From: Sophora flavescens
Taxonomy: Eukaryota > Streptophyta > Magnoliopsida > Fabales > Fabaceae
Length of the DNA stretch: 64,000 bases
Assembly: GCA_030762895.1 (NCBI GenBank)
Contig: CM061069.1
Coordinates: 7,164,317 to 7,228,316 of the forward strand
Reading direction: 5' to 3'
The translations under genes were made by a program, and so were the position numbers. Position 1 is the first letter of the stretch; each line of letters opens with the position of its first letter. Shown in pieces: positions 1 to 11,525 of this stretch. Under the pieces are notes generated by a model. That model did no database searches, was not told the origin of the DNA, and worked only from the letters and a program-made list of their open reading frames with translations.

Positions 1-480
1 TGAGTCGTCCTATCCCCCATATAACTCACGTAACCTATATCGTAAATGACCGTCTAATCATAAATCCCAAATGTAACTTTCTTATAAACACTGTAAATGG
101 CAACCAATCATTAAGGTTAAACATAACTGATTTAATAGGATGGTAAATGGCCGTCTTACCATTATGTCTGATGATAATTTGCTAATTTGCACGTTACAGA
201 TGGCCTACTTCCTGTTTAGGTAATCAGTGTCGGAATTTGGGCCTCCCCATATCCAAATGCCAGCATTGGGTTCGATCGTCTCAACAAAACTACCCAGCAA
301 CATAAGTCCCCCAAGCTCCGAGTTATAAATTAATGAAAGGGCTTAATAATAATTGGGTCCTATTTGCTATGTGGGAATTGGGCTCAACGTCTCAACAAAA
401 CTATCCATCAACAGAAGTCCCCCAAGCTCCGAGTTATAAAATAGCGAAAGAGCTTAATAATAATTGGGTCCTATTTGTTA
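1..480. repeat. Dispersed repeat, copy 1, with internal 111-bp tandem duplication
   Basis: Much of this stretch is repeated, diverged, at 2085-2390: both contain a TAAATGGCCGTCTAA-like motif, a TTAAGGnTAA-CnTAACTG segment and the phrase CCCCCAAG-TCC-AGTTATAAA. Within it, about 90 bases starting at 280 recur from 391, an offset of 111 bp. It looks like LTR or other retroelement sequence, but no primer site, polypurine tract or coding motif is visible. The short reading frame at 333-515 lies on the duplicated segment and is not a credible gene. Confidence 0.6.
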
Positions 481-753
481 GATATAATTTTTTTGGATTT
501 TGTTTTTCTCCTTAATTTCCATTTATTATTTGCAAGTCCAACAAGTTTAACTCACATTTTAAGGCCCAATAATATTCTTTTACTGTTTGGGCCGTAAAAG
601 GGGCTCTACCCTATCATCAATCAATACACATGAACAATTGTGAAGTTTACTACTACTGTTCCTGTAACAGTGATTGTGGTTGTCAAGATTTTCATTATTA
701 TTTTATTTATTTATTAAAATTATTTAAGAGGTGCGTGTGAACTTCTTCAGTGG

Positions 754-987
754 CAGAGTAGAGGTGCCGTACCCAAGAGCGCTTGAATGAGATGGTACGG
801 GTCTCTTCCCGCTTAACTAGAGGTCACGAGTTTGAATCATGACCCTGGGAATGCAGCAACAACAGCGTTAAAACAAACTCTTGAGGGAGACCTTTGCCGC
901 CCTTGTGATTCTACCCGGCTCGAGGGATTAGTCTCCACAGTTGCATGCGGAGGATACCCTCGGAAACAAAAACAAAAAAAAAGAGTA
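754..987 (+). mobile_element. tRNA-derived SINE
   Basis: A roughly 234-bp unit starts with a sequence resembling the tRNA A box (TGGCAGAGTAGA at 751-762). A B-box-like element (GAGTTTGAATC, about 827-837) follows at the usual tRNA-like distance, and the unit ends in an A-rich tail around 965-982. It is flanked by imperfect direct repeats of 26-27 bp (728-753 and 988-1014), as expected for a target-site duplication made by LINE machinery. SINEs are transcribed by RNA polymerase III and encode no protein; the frame at 832-1056 is incidental. The family was not identified. Confidence 0.65.
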
Positions 988-1029
988 GAGGTGTTGTGTG
1001 AGCTTTTTCAGTGGACATGTCCTTCTCTT

Positions 1030-2084
1030 CCCTTTTCATTTCTCATCCTTTTTTGATTTTCATTTCCTAACGACCTAACCTTTCTTTCCCTTTCTTTCCT
1101 TACTCTTCTTGCTTTCATTTCTTCCTTTCCATTACTCTGGAAAAAACTCAAGAAATGGACCGACAAAACAAAGAAATGGTATGGCAGGTGAGATCAAATG
1201 AAACTTAGATTGTAACTAGAATCTTTTTTTTAAAAAAAATGTTTACTCCATTCTCCCATGCTCTTTTTTTCCCAGAATTTGTTCATTTTTCTTTTTTGCG
1301 AAAACGTTCCTTCTCTCATCTCTGGAATCTTAGATTAGTTATCATAGTTTTGACGATTATTGAAATCCGTATAGGAGAAATCTGGAAGGGGATGATTATA
1401 GATTATTTCTATAGTTTGTAATGATTGTCTGTTCCTTGTGTATGTGTGCTCTGAGTGGTATTTCTGCTAACCAATTTAATGATTAATGATGATATTTGAT
1501 TATTTTTTGTTTATTCGGGATTGTGATGATTATCCTACTTCCTGTTTGTTTCTTCTAAGCCTTTGATTTGATGACTTGGTTATTTATTATTAATTTTAAC
1601 TTTCTATGAATTGAGGTTTTCTGATTTTATTGATCATTTCTTTCAAAGAGGGTTTGGTCACCACTTGATGGCACTTTTTTTTTCAAATTTTCAAATTATT
1701 TGTTTCCCTCCAATTCTTTTTTTTTCAAATTTTAGGGTTTGGTTTGTCAATAAATTGGATTGGATGTTGTTTTGTTGGTTCATCATTTGATGTCAACTTA
1801 ATTTTATTGCCGGGAATCATGGCCTCTGGATTAGTTAGTGGTTATTATCATTGTGTTGTGCTTAGAGATGAGAGGGCCTCTATTTGTGTCTGTTTTCAAC
1901 CGTCGAATGCTTGTGCTTGTGGCAGTTGCAGCTTTTTTAATTTTGGATGAGAACTTACCCTTAGGAAGGTGTTCTGACCTAAGTATCAGAATCGGGAATG
2001 ATATGATAGTAAGAGTATGTATCTGTCAGAGAGCGTCTCTTTTGGCATCTGTACCTCTCATATTTATATGAGGTCCTCTTTGTC
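1030..2084. other. AT-rich stretch without recognisable gene
   Basis: T-rich and pyrimidine-rich sequence with several T runs. Small reading frames at 1239-1421, 1744-1950 and 1838-2071 overlap in different frames, show no known domain and have no splice context. It could be the 5' region or intron of a decayed gene, but nothing supports a specific call. Confidence 0.4.
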
Positions 2085-2400
2085 TGCTAAGTCGTCCAAT
2101 CATAAAGCCCAAGTGTAACCTTCTCATTAGAGTGGTAAATGGCCGTCTAATCATTAAGGCTAAGCGTAACTGTCGTGACAGGACGGTAAATGGCCGTCTA
2201 ACTATTATGTCTGATGATTATTTGGCAATTTGTACGTTACACTCGGTTTACCTCCTATCCAGCTAATCAGTGTGGATTTTGGGCTCGACCGACTATCCAG
2301 ATTTACCCAGTAACATAAGCCCCCCAAGATCCAAGTTATAAAATGACGAAAGAGCTTAATAAGTAATTGAGTTTAATCAACATCTGAACCACTTGCTTGA
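2085..2400. repeat. Dispersed repeat, copy 2
   Basis: Diverged second copy of the repeat at the left window edge, in the same orientation. Shared landmarks are the AAATGGCCGTCTAA motif (twice), the CTAATCAGTGT segment and the CCCCCAAG-TCC-AGTTATAAAAT segment. The two copies lie about 2.1 kb apart, with the SINE between them. They may be remnants of the two LTRs of one decayed element or simply local duplications; no TG...CA ends or flanking duplications could be defined. Confidence 0.5.
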
Positions 2401-2759
2401 TCCATACAATGATATAAATTAGTTGTTCTGTCGAAGAAGCTAGGTATTCGGTCGACCAAGAAATCAAGTGATCTATTAAAGTTGTTCTCCTTAGCCTCTT
2501 GTGTCCTATTTATCTTAGGCCTCTTTTGTTACGATAGTCAAGTGTTTGCTTTTATGAGTTGGTTTGTTTGCCTATTTAGTGATTATTACTCGGTCAACGA
2601 GCATTTAAGTCTTTGAATCATGCTTGTTACTTTTCCTACAAGTCGGCTAAAACATTCAAAAGGTTGAGCCTGAGTGCATACTCGACCCAACCATAACAAA
2701 ATAGGATCTATTTGTGGCCTCACCCATATGAGCAAGGTTGGGCCCGAGTTAATAATCAG

Positions 2760-2990
2760 ACATAATATAATAAGTCTTCAATGTGTCGAGATAAGGGTCG
2801 GACTTAATATAATAAGTCTTGGACGTGCCGAGATAAAGATCGGACTTAATATCATAAGTCTTGGACATGCCGAGATAAAGATTGGACTTAATAAAATAAC
2901 TCTTTGATGTGGACGTGTCTTGATAAAGATGAGACTTAATATAATAAGTCTTGGACATGCCAAGATAAAGATTGGGCTTAATAAGTCTTC
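2760..2990. repeat. Minisatellite, about 42-bp unit, 5 copies
   Basis: Five diverged tandem copies of a unit of about 42 bp, each containing ATAATAAGTCTT, then a (G)GACnTGCCGAGAT-like core, then AAAGATnGGACTTA. Because 42 is divisible by three, the array stays open in several frames on both strands (2674-2907 plus; 2749-2958 and 2778-2963 minus). These frames are artefacts of the period, not genes. Confidence 0.8.
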
Positions 2991-2999
2991 AATGTGTCA

Positions 3000-3415
3000 A
3001 CCATCACCCCGGTTGACCGAGGAATATAGGTCACTTTGCCGACATAATAAGTCGGGCTTAGAAGGTCTCTACCGTCACCCCGGTTGGCCGAGTAATATAG
3101 GTGACGATGTATAATATCGGGCTTAGAAGGCGTCTACCGTCACCTCGGTTGGTCGAGGAATATAGGTGACTTTGCCGACATAATAAATCGGGCTTGGAAG
3201 GTGTCGACCGTCACCCCGGTTGACTGAGGAATATAGGTGACTTTGCCGATGTATAATATCAGGCTTAGAAGGTGTCTACCGTCACCCCGATTGGTCGAGG
3301 GATATAGGTGACTTTGCCGATGTTTAATATCGGGCTTATAAGGCGTCTACTGTCACCCCGGTTGGCTGAGGAATATTGGTGACTTTGTCGATATAATAAG
3401 CCGGGCTTTAATAAG
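3000..3415. repeat. Minisatellite, about 65-71-bp unit, 7 copies
   Basis: Seven tandem copies with cores near 3004, 3074, 3139, 3211, 3281, 3352 and a partial last unit. Each contains GTCACCCCGGTTGGnCGAG, then GAATATAGGTGAC, then TTTGCCGAnnTAATA. It directly abuts the 42-bp array and shares its GTCGGGCTTA-type segment, so the two arrays probably arose from one ancestral sequence. Such arrays are common inside long plant LTRs and untranslated regions. Confidence 0.8.
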
Positions 3416-4926
3416 TCTTCAATGAGCTAGGATAAACATCGGCTTATAGGTCTTGATAATGTGCGAGCTTGAGCTCGGCTTTTATATCCTTGTGTCGACG
3501 TTTCAAAATACGCGATACTTGCATGTCCAAATGTTAATAAACATAAGCATAAGAACCTCATAATTTTTGCAGATTGCATACAAGCAGGAATCCATTCTAA
3601 TCCAATTGTAAGAGCAACACTAAAAGTCGAGTTAGATTTCTCTACTATATTTAGAGTGGTGTTATTATAGCATCGAAGAGTATAATTTATAACATAGAAT
3701 AATGATGATAAACATAATAAGGAAAATAATGATACAAATAGTAACCACCATCCAGGGCATTAAGAATAGGCATAAAATCACATAATGATCAATAATGTCA
3801 ATTAAATGGCAAAATGTTTAATTAAATTAATTGGTCGGTTATAGTGCTTGCATCATAACTTAGAGGGAACATAGTTGTATTGGTCACTGAGTCCATAATC
3901 ACCCAAAAATAAGTAAATGTTGATATAAGGTTATTAATGCCAATTCAAAAGTTTGAAGGACAATGTAACAATATCCAATCGTCTCAATTAAAACTAATCA
4001 TTATCTTGCAAATTATAACGTAAGAAAATCAATGCTAATAATAATTAAATAATGGCAACCTGATAACTGCCAATCATGTCAATTAGAAGATCACCATCCA
4101 CGTTCAAATTAAGTGATTATTCCCCAAGGAATGCTAGATTAATTATTTTCCTTTAACACCATTCAGTTAAACAAATTGGGTTAACCAAATAAAATTAGCA
4201 TTGCAAATAATGTTAGATTCATATGAGACCAATTCGAAATAGAAAAAGAGTTGTCATCATGCATATCAGTGAACAAGTTGTCAAGTAAGCACTTAGCATT
4301 TGACAAAATAGGTATTTTCTGTTTCTAAGTATCCCAAGTGGGAATCAAAACAAAGATAATGTCGAGCTCTTACTCAACTCTGGGGTAATTTTCAAATTAA
4401 ACATAATATATACGCAATTAAAATGCCAATTGAATTTCACTTATGGCAATGATCCGCCGTTGTAGCAATGGCAACTTATGGGTAATCAATGTGAAATTCA
4501 AAGATTATGATTTCAATTTTTGAATTGATAAAGAATCAATTATCGTAAGAAATATTTATTGAAATTTGTAAGTTGCAATTGCAATATCATTTACCTGTTT
4601 ATGGTAATTCATGCAAGCAATTACAATATTTATTAAATATTTATGATAATTTTCGTGAATGACAATATTTATTGAATATGACATGAGATCGTAGGAGCAT
4701 AAGAGTATGCCATAACCGCAGATGACAATGCAATCATAATTACAGGCATTTAGAAAAGGCAATAGAAACCTCGTCATAAGAAATAACAAGAAATAATATC
4801 TATTAAGTGCCATTTAATTTCTTTTACAAATAAAAAGGGATATGATAATTGCCCAAATGATAACGGGTCACAGAAAATAATTTATCGTCACACATTAATA
4901 CCATTATGATTGCAGACTAAGAATAC
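3416..4926. other. AT-rich intergenic DNA, no gene seen
   Basis: No coding motif, LTR end or RNA gene was recognised. Around 4550-4720 there are short repeated phrases (variants of GCAATATTTATTGAATAT and TGGTAATTCATGCAA), which explain the minus-strand frame at 4556-4813. The right end grades into the outer inverted repeat of the MULE. Confidence 0.5.
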
Positions 4927-5252
4927 TGAGCTGCACACCCTGAACCCTCCTCCTTATAAATATGATAACCTGCAACAAAACATACTCTAATAAGTAATGA
5001 CACTAAATAAATGTAAAAAATATGTGCCCATGACATATCACTCCAAAAATTTCTAACCCAAACTCCCCCTCCTTACTGTCTTCTTGAATGTTTCAACGAA
5101 TCAGAAACCTTGAATTGAAATTAAATTCTAAAAAGTAACATCAAAAGAGCTAGTATTTTTTCCTATTTGAAAATACCTTTTTGAAAATGAACAAAACAAA
5201 AAATCATACGCAATATTCCAAATCAAATATAAGCACAAAATAATATATTAAA

Positions 5253-5286
<34 letters not shown>

Positions 5287-5620
5287 AATAGTTTAAAGAG
5301 AGAAAAGGGGTGGTCATGGCCGGCCTACGTGCCTTCAAGAGTAGTTTTTGATGATTCAGATAGTACAGAAATCATCCAAGAAGCTGAAGCTGTAGAAATC
5401 TTCCTTCTTCTTTTTTCTCTCTTTATTGTATATTGGAAGTATAAATCATTTACTTTTAGGTGTGTATCTTGTGAAAACTAATTCTTATTTTGATAAATAA
5501 GAACTCTTAACAACAGCCGTTGGATTATAATTAAAATAAATCAACGATCCAAATTATAACGTCATTAAAAAATCACGTGACCCACACGTAACCTCCCTTT
5601 CCTCCAAAAACGTTTCAGCC
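4927..5620. repeat. MULE left terminal inverted repeat
   Basis: Matches the reverse complement of about 9300-9850. Interrupted by an AT microsatellite (about 5254-5284) and a roughly 200-bp segment (5284-5500) that the other end lacks, probably a later insertion, or a deletion on the right side. Confidence 0.7.
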
Positions 5621-7477
5621 ACGCCCGTTCCCCCCACCCCTATTGCCCTCTCCTTCTCCCTCCCCTCCACCCCGTCACCGCCGGCACGAAACTCTGGCCC
5701 GCCACGTGCAAAACCTCTGGCGCTCCTCCGTCCAGCAACTACTATTATGAGGAGAAAGGCAACCAGGGGAGCCACGGTCCATTTTCTTCTACACGTGTCG
5801 TTTGCTTCTGCTGTTCAGTATTGCACTTTCCCTTCAATTAAGATACGTATCTATCTCTGAGGAACACATGAGGCCTCTAGACACTACAAAATTACAACTA
5901 CACTTTCTGAAATATTAAGTCTTTTTCTAAGTATTGCCAGCTCTTATTGTTACTTATATTATTATTTTCATCAAACCATCAAGCTAATAAAGGTAGCATT
6001 GAATTAAAAAAAAAAATGCATATAAGGTGTTTGACAGAATGTCATAGATACATTAACATTATCTGGTTGATTATATTGAACTCAGTTTTATTGTAGAGTA
6101 ATTATCACATGACCATTGCTATTTCAAAATTGTGAGTCAAGTAGCTTTTTATGATTAATTCAGTCATGTGGTGCTAATGTTTTCTGGTTTAGTTTCTTGT
6201 TTGTATGGCGAAGTTTTCCATTTCTGGTTTAGTTTCTTACCAGCTACTAGACACTGTTATTTCTGTGATGCTACAGGTTGGAAGTTGGAGATTGGTCTTC
6301 TTATTTTGCTGCTACAAGTCCCAGCAACTAGACTAATGCGAATGAATAGTTACTTTTTTAGTATGCTGAGGAATTGGAGCTTCACTATGGCACAAGGAAC
6401 TGATACATACTGTATAGATGTGGGGGATAGCTATTTACCATTTTTAGGTGGACTTTGTTTTCTGATCCTGTTCCTGTTTTATGATCATCCACTAATTAAG
6501 AGAGAGAGAGAGAATTTATTAGATTGATGTGGTGTCTTTGTCCTTGGTCTTTGATCCTGTGATGCGCAGCTTAGCTCTAATGTGACTTTATTTTTTAGGA
6601 ACAAAAACACGGTATATTAATGTGTGTGTGGATGTATATATTAACTCTTTTTTTCTCTTAATCTTGTACAATATTTAGTACCAACTTTTATGTCATGACT
6701 TGGTACTGTGAAATTAAATAGATGCATCTGTATGCAGTGATACTATTTCTGTTTTGCAGTTGATGAGAACTTCTTGGACAGCTGCAAGCCATATTACCCG
6801 AGCTAACACAAAACCAATAGGACCAATGAAAGCCAACATGTGCAGCCAATCATTACCATTGCTGCTGCAGTGCTTCCTTTTTATGGAAATTAAAGAAGAT
6901 GTTGCTAGTGTTGTTGTTGATGATGTTAATTAGTTCGAATCAGACATCTTGTTAGAGATTTACTAGAGTGACCATTAGAGAACAAAATGTAACAGACAAG
7001 AAGCATTGTATTGTGATCCATTATCTTTTATATATGTTGTACTTAAAATATGTGTATTGGTTGAACTTATATTTAATGAATAAAGCTTGTGCACATTGTA
7101 CCTATATTGACTTGACAATACATTGAGATGGAAAAAAGGATTGTTCATTGAAAATAAAGACTGAAAATTATTAAATAAATTCCAAACTAACATAACCCTA
7201 TAAAGTCTAAAATGCCCAAGAATAGGTTCTAAACTGGAAAAAAAAAAATTAAATAGAACAGGTTCTAAACTGAATGACAAAATAGCTACGTATTCTAAAC
7301 TAAAATGAAAAAATAGCTACACGTTCTAAATTGAATTATTTCCAGAACAGGTTTTTCATTGAGTTCAATTTTCTTCCATTTCCTGCATATATTTAAACAA
7401 GATCAGAGAGATGGTAAATAAATTATAATGATAAAATCATTTTAATCAATTATATATGGGAGAAAGAGATTTCTTAC

Positions 7478-8880
7478 CTAGGGAGATGACTTTTTCGGAC
7501 AGTTGCGACTGTCATGATATGCATACTGACCACATGCTTTACACAGTCTAGTTCTTTTCTGTTGTTGTTCAATAGCCTTCTCTTTTCCTCCTTTGATTCG
7601 TTTACCACTTCCTTTCGTCTTCGAAAACCGCGGTGGATGAATTTCCACTTCTTTAGGAAGTTCGACTCCAATGAAAGACTCCAATTCTTTTGTCTTGGTT
7701 TGTATAGAATCACCTTTAAATTCTATCAATTGTTTTCTAATGTTAGCAACTCCATTTATTACATGAAGCAATCTTTCCTTGCTTTGTCCAGCCTCATGCA
7801 TACACGCAAATATATGATCCCATGCCTCCGATATGAGTTGACTCTCTTTTTTTGACTCAGAACACCCTTCCAAGACCTTGCCATCCACATCAAAAATTGG
7901 CTTGCTAGTTGCCAACTTAGTCCACCTATTCAAAATGTAATTACTTGGTATTTCACATAACCCTTTCCCCTTTAAAACACAAAGTACGTGCCTACATGGT
8001 ATGCCTTGAGATTGAAACATTCTGCAAGAACAACTTGCATTATAATAAGAAGTGTTATAGACTACTTCTCGTACTTTCCCATTGATTTCATTGTTATCAT
8101 ATATATGTAATATTTCCATTCCACCTTTCTCTTGCTTATTTTCAACTCCACAGTCTAAACATGCAGTCCATAACTGTTCTTGAAATATGTGAAAATTCTC
8201 ACGAGTGTAGACATCTCTAGCATGCTTCTCTAAACCTCGATTCAATTTTAGTATAGGTAAAGAATGGAGTGAACCATTATCAGCAAGCAACTCCTTATGT
8301 CGTTGTGCTTCTATTGCAGACTCAAACCTCATCCAGAATTCAACCAAGCCAACATTGGAATTCAAAAAATTACCACGTAAGCAATTTTCACTTTCTAATC
8401 TTGAGGTTGTTCTCAATATCCCACCTAGAAATATGTCTTTAAAGTAAGCCAGGATCCACATACTTCGAATGTCATACATATGTGAAAGTCAATCCTTCTT
8501 TTGCAGCTCAAATTCAATCATGATGGATTTCCATATTGCTTCAAATTCATCGGGAATCTCTGAACCCCAAACACATGACTTGAATTTATTATTAAACTCA
8601 ATATTAGAATTCAATGAAACACCCACCTTTTCAGAAATCTTTTTCATAATGTGCCACATACAATATCTATGTGAAGAAGAATAAAAAATCTTCTCTATTG
8701 CATTTTTCATGGCTAGATCTTGATGTGTTATAATAAGATTTGGTTTATACCCTCCCATTGCTTCCAGAAATTTTTCAAACAACCAAATAAATGAATCGAC
8801 CTTCTCATCTGCTAAGAAGCCAGCCCCGAAGGTAACACATTGCCCATGATGGTTCACTCCAGTGTAGGGGAAGGCATGCC
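7478..8880 (-). pseudogene. FAR1/MURA-type MULE transposase, truncated and with a nonsense codon
   Basis: Two blocks in the same minus-strand frame. The upstream block (8880-8492) carries the MULE transposase domain: a GVNHHGQ motif, then DLAMKNAI and a CMWHIMKK stretch, features of plant FAR1-related MULE transposases. The downstream block (8479-7478, 333 aa) has the SWIM zinc finger (CSCRMFQSQGIPCRHVLCVL, C-x-C...C-x-H), and near the C-terminus CKACGQYAYHDSRNC, a zinc-knuckle-like motif. They are separated by one TGA codon (8489-8491) where family members usually have tryptophan, so a TGG-to-TGA change is the simplest reading. The N-terminal half (FAR1 DNA-binding region and first catalytic residues) is missing: homology stops near 8880, where GC-rich repetitive sequence begins. 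The product would once have cut and joined DNA at the element's ends; it cannot now be complete. Confidence 0.85.
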
Positions 8881-9300
8881 GCTGTGTAACAAAGAGGCAA
8901 CGAGGTTACATGAACGAAAGCTGATGTCTGGGTTGATTGGTTAACGACGACGAGGTTGGATGATACAGAGACTGTGTAACAAAGACCAAAGACCACGACA
9001 CACTCAGCAGCAATGTTAAGAATCGATAGGTTGGCTAATAGGTGACAAAGAGGATGAACCCCGTTGCAGCGATGACATTCGAAGAGGCGGCGATGCAGCG
9101 CGTCGATGCAGTAAGGCGATGCAGCATTCTGAGAACGAATGCAGTTGCAGTGACGGTGAAGCAGTGTTCTTAGAGGCGGGTAGGACGCGGCGGCACACTC
9201 AACGACAACCCAGTTGTAGCGACAACTTTGGTAGAGGCAGCAATGCAATGTTCTTGGAGGCGGGTACGTCGCGGCGACACATAAACGTTAGATGAAAAGT
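8880..9300. other. GC-rich internally repetitive segment of the MULE
   Basis: Short repeated phrases (TGTGTAACAAAGA twice; a TTCTTnGAGGCGGGTA-CGCGGCG-CACA segment twice, about 9158-9198 and 9251-9283) sit between the truncated transposase and the right inverted end. Minus-strand frames here (8805-9248, 9016-9198) run in two phases over the repeats and match no known domain. Confidence 0.5.
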
Positions 9301-9850
9301 GAATTAGGAAAGGGAGGTTATATGAATGAGGTTTAATCGGGTCACATGACTTTTTAATTTATTATATAATCTGGATCGTTGATTTATTTTAATTATAATC
9401 CAACGACTGTTGTTAAGAGTTCTTATTTATCACAATAAGAACTAGTTCTCACCGGATACACTCCATATATATATATATATATACTTTAATATATTATTTT
9501 GTGCTTATATTTGATTTGGAATATTGTGTATGATTTTTTGTTTTCTTCATTTTCAAAAAGGTATTTTCAAATAGGAAAAAATACTAGCTTTTTCTTGTGT
9601 TACTTTTTAGAATTTAATTTCAATTCAAGGTTTCTGATTTGTTGAAGCATTCGAGAAGATAGCAAGGAAGGGGGGTTTGGGTTAGAAATTTTTGGAGTGA
9701 TCTGTCTCGGGTACATATTTTTACATTATTTTGTTTAATAATAAAAACTTATTAATAATCTTTAATTATTTAGTGTCGTTACTTATTATAGTATGTTTTG
9801 TTGCAGGTTATCATATTTATAAGGAGGAGGGTCCAGGGTGTGCAGCTCAC
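9300..9850. repeat. MULE right terminal inverted repeat
   Basis: Reverse-complement partner of the left end. It keeps the AT run (about 9460-9482), the duplicated TTTTCAAATAGGAAAAAATACTAG segment and the outer GTGTGCAGCTC end at 9837-9848. Confidence 0.7.
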
Positions 9851-10514
9851 TATTGTCGGTATGGCATAGACCTGGTTTAGGGGTGGATTTGGGTATTTGT
9901 GTGTATTTTTTCTTTAGCCATAGTGGGTATGGGTAGGTGCCGTGTTTTGGGGTAAGAAGTTGTACAGGTGCATGATTTGGGTTGACTATTATTGATTTAA
10001 ATATTTCAATATATGGTATTGTGATCATGATTGTACTTATTTCTTGCTTTGTTGGTCTATAATTCCATTTTTTTTTTTAATAGAAAGATGGTCCTTTGCT
10101 GTTATTTAGACAAATATTGGTTCACCAAACAACCTCATTTTTTGGATTTATGATTTGATTGCTCAATGTAAATTTTGTTTTTGATTTCTTCATAAATATC
10201 AATTTGACAGCAGTCTTACTTCATATGGCTTAATTAACAGGCCAAGAATTTATGCAGAATTTGATTTAATATGAGAGGAAATAAATGTTTGTAAGTTATC
10301 CCTATAATTATTTGATTATATTTAATGGTTGCCTACCGATTCAAATTAACTTCCTGATTCTTAACATCATAATTATTATTACTTTGTTTACTTATGTCAG
10401 CTTATGGGATGGATGTTACTTTAGTTCAATTTGATTGTAAATAATAATTTCATGTGCAGGTTACCTACTTTCAAGTCCATTTGTTATGATGCCATTGTAT
10501 TTGAGGTTTTGCCA
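9851..10514. other. AT-rich DNA between MULE and chromovirus LTR
   Basis: No gene, LTR end or repeat recognised. The minus-strand frame 9786-10028 straddles the MULE end and is not credible. Confidence 0.4.
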
Positions 10515-11244
10515 TGTAATATCCCGATTTTTCTTTCTTTCTATAATCTATGTTTATGTATGTATATGTGTGTTTATTATTTTAAATTTGAAAAATTATT
10601 TTAATAAACCAAAATTACTTTCATAATCTATTTTATAGTAGGAAACTACTATTAAATGTCCGACAGAAATTTCAGATGATCCCGGTCTGAGTTTTCACTG
10701 TCAGTAAAACTGTAATGGCCCAGAAAATGAATTTCAATTAGTAAAATAAAACTTTTTACTTTTCCTAACTCAATTATAACCATTTCCATAATTTTAGAAA
10801 TTTTCTTTCAATATAAAAAAATTCTTCGGGTGAAAAATTAATGACAGAAAACACGATCGGTTTTCACCGACGGGAAATAAATGGAATCGGGACGAGCAAG
10901 ATTTACCAAAATTAGATTTGGTAAGATTTAAAAAGATTTGATTTGACATGAATAATGTTTGTATTTACTTCACACCATCATTACCTTACACAATCATTTT
11001 TTCAATTTTTACAAGAAACCTATTATTTGGCAAGACTTTTCATTGAATAGTACTTTCATTAATTGCATACAATCTTTTTTTTTTAAGCAAAGAGGGCCTC
11101 ATTAAAAACTTATGATGTAAAACCCTCCTTAGGGATAAAAGCATCATGAAGGAAAAAGAGTGCCTCTAATTTATTAATGAAAAAATAAAAAGAAAACAAA
11201 GAAGACATGGGGGATATAAGCCAAAACCCATGAAAGAAAGAAAG

Positions 11245-11451
11245 TTAAGAAAATCTAAACATAGGCAAACCCCATCTATTATGGAAAAAGTCAGCCTTTA
11301 TAAAATCAGGAGCAAGATCCCACCAGGTGAAACATTTAGATTCAACTCCATAATTAGCTAATTTATCAGCGCAAAAGTTTCCTTCTCGGCAAATGTGAGA
11401 GAACTTGAAGTTCATTTTAAGGATTGCATACACCACACAAATAAAAACCAC
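11245..11451 (-). pseudogene. LINE ORF2 RNase H, C-terminal fragment
   Basis: 68-aa frame resembling the end of the plant LINE RNase H domain (HICREGNFCADKLANYG followed by a W-D-L-A-P stretch). It lies about 75 bases beyond the endonuclease start, showing that the middle of ORF2 has been removed. Confidence 0.65.
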
Positions 11452-11525
11452 CTGAGCATCAATTGAAACCGAGAAGGAAACTTGTTGAGGAGAATTGGAT
11501 ATGTTGGAGAGTACTCATTACTGCA

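Larger units (their letters stand above)
4927..9850 (-). mobile_element. MULE-like DNA transposon with long terminal inverted repeats
   Basis: Left sequence 4927-5283 plus about 5505-5620 reappears as reverse complement at about 9300-9850, giving inverted ends of roughly half a kilobase. Matching landmarks include GAGCTGCACACCCTG at the outer edge, CCTCCTCCTTATAAATATGATAACCTGCAACAAAACATA, an AT dinucleotide run, and TTGGATTATAATTAAAATAAATCAACGATCC near the inner edge. The left end carries about 200 extra bases (5284-5500) not seen on the right. The interior holds a FAR1/MURA-type transposase remnant. MULEs normally make 9-bp target duplications; the exact ends are too diverged to define one here. 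Region 5830-7440 inside has no recognised gene and could be captured DNA. Confidence 0.7.

Noticed and set aside
2674..2963. Three overlapping reading frames rich in I, S, L, K and Y on both strands
   Set aside because: They arise from a 42-bp tandem repeat, whose period is a multiple of three; no domain or start context.
3000..3415. Regularly spaced repeats considered as a CRISPR array
   Set aside because: The units are contiguous diverged tandem repeats without unique spacers, in plant nuclear DNA.
4556..4813. Minus-strand 85-aa frame resembling a small membrane protein
   Set aside because: Built on short AT-rich repeated phrases; no homologue recognised and no support from neighbours.
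5554..5775. Minus-strand frame of 73 aa, G/R/E rich
   Set aside because: Overlaps the MULE terminal inverted repeat and a C-rich patch; only composition keeps it open.
6168..6527. 119-aa frame inside the MULE
   Set aside because: Contains a repeated segment (TTTCTGGTTTAGTTTCTTxC twice), intron-like T-rich DNA and no known domain; not convincing as a gene or as captured exons.
8805..9248. Cysteine- and leucine-rich 147-aa minus-strand frame next to the transposase
   Set aside because: Out of frame with the transposase, lies on GC-rich repeats and overlaps a second frame of the same quality.
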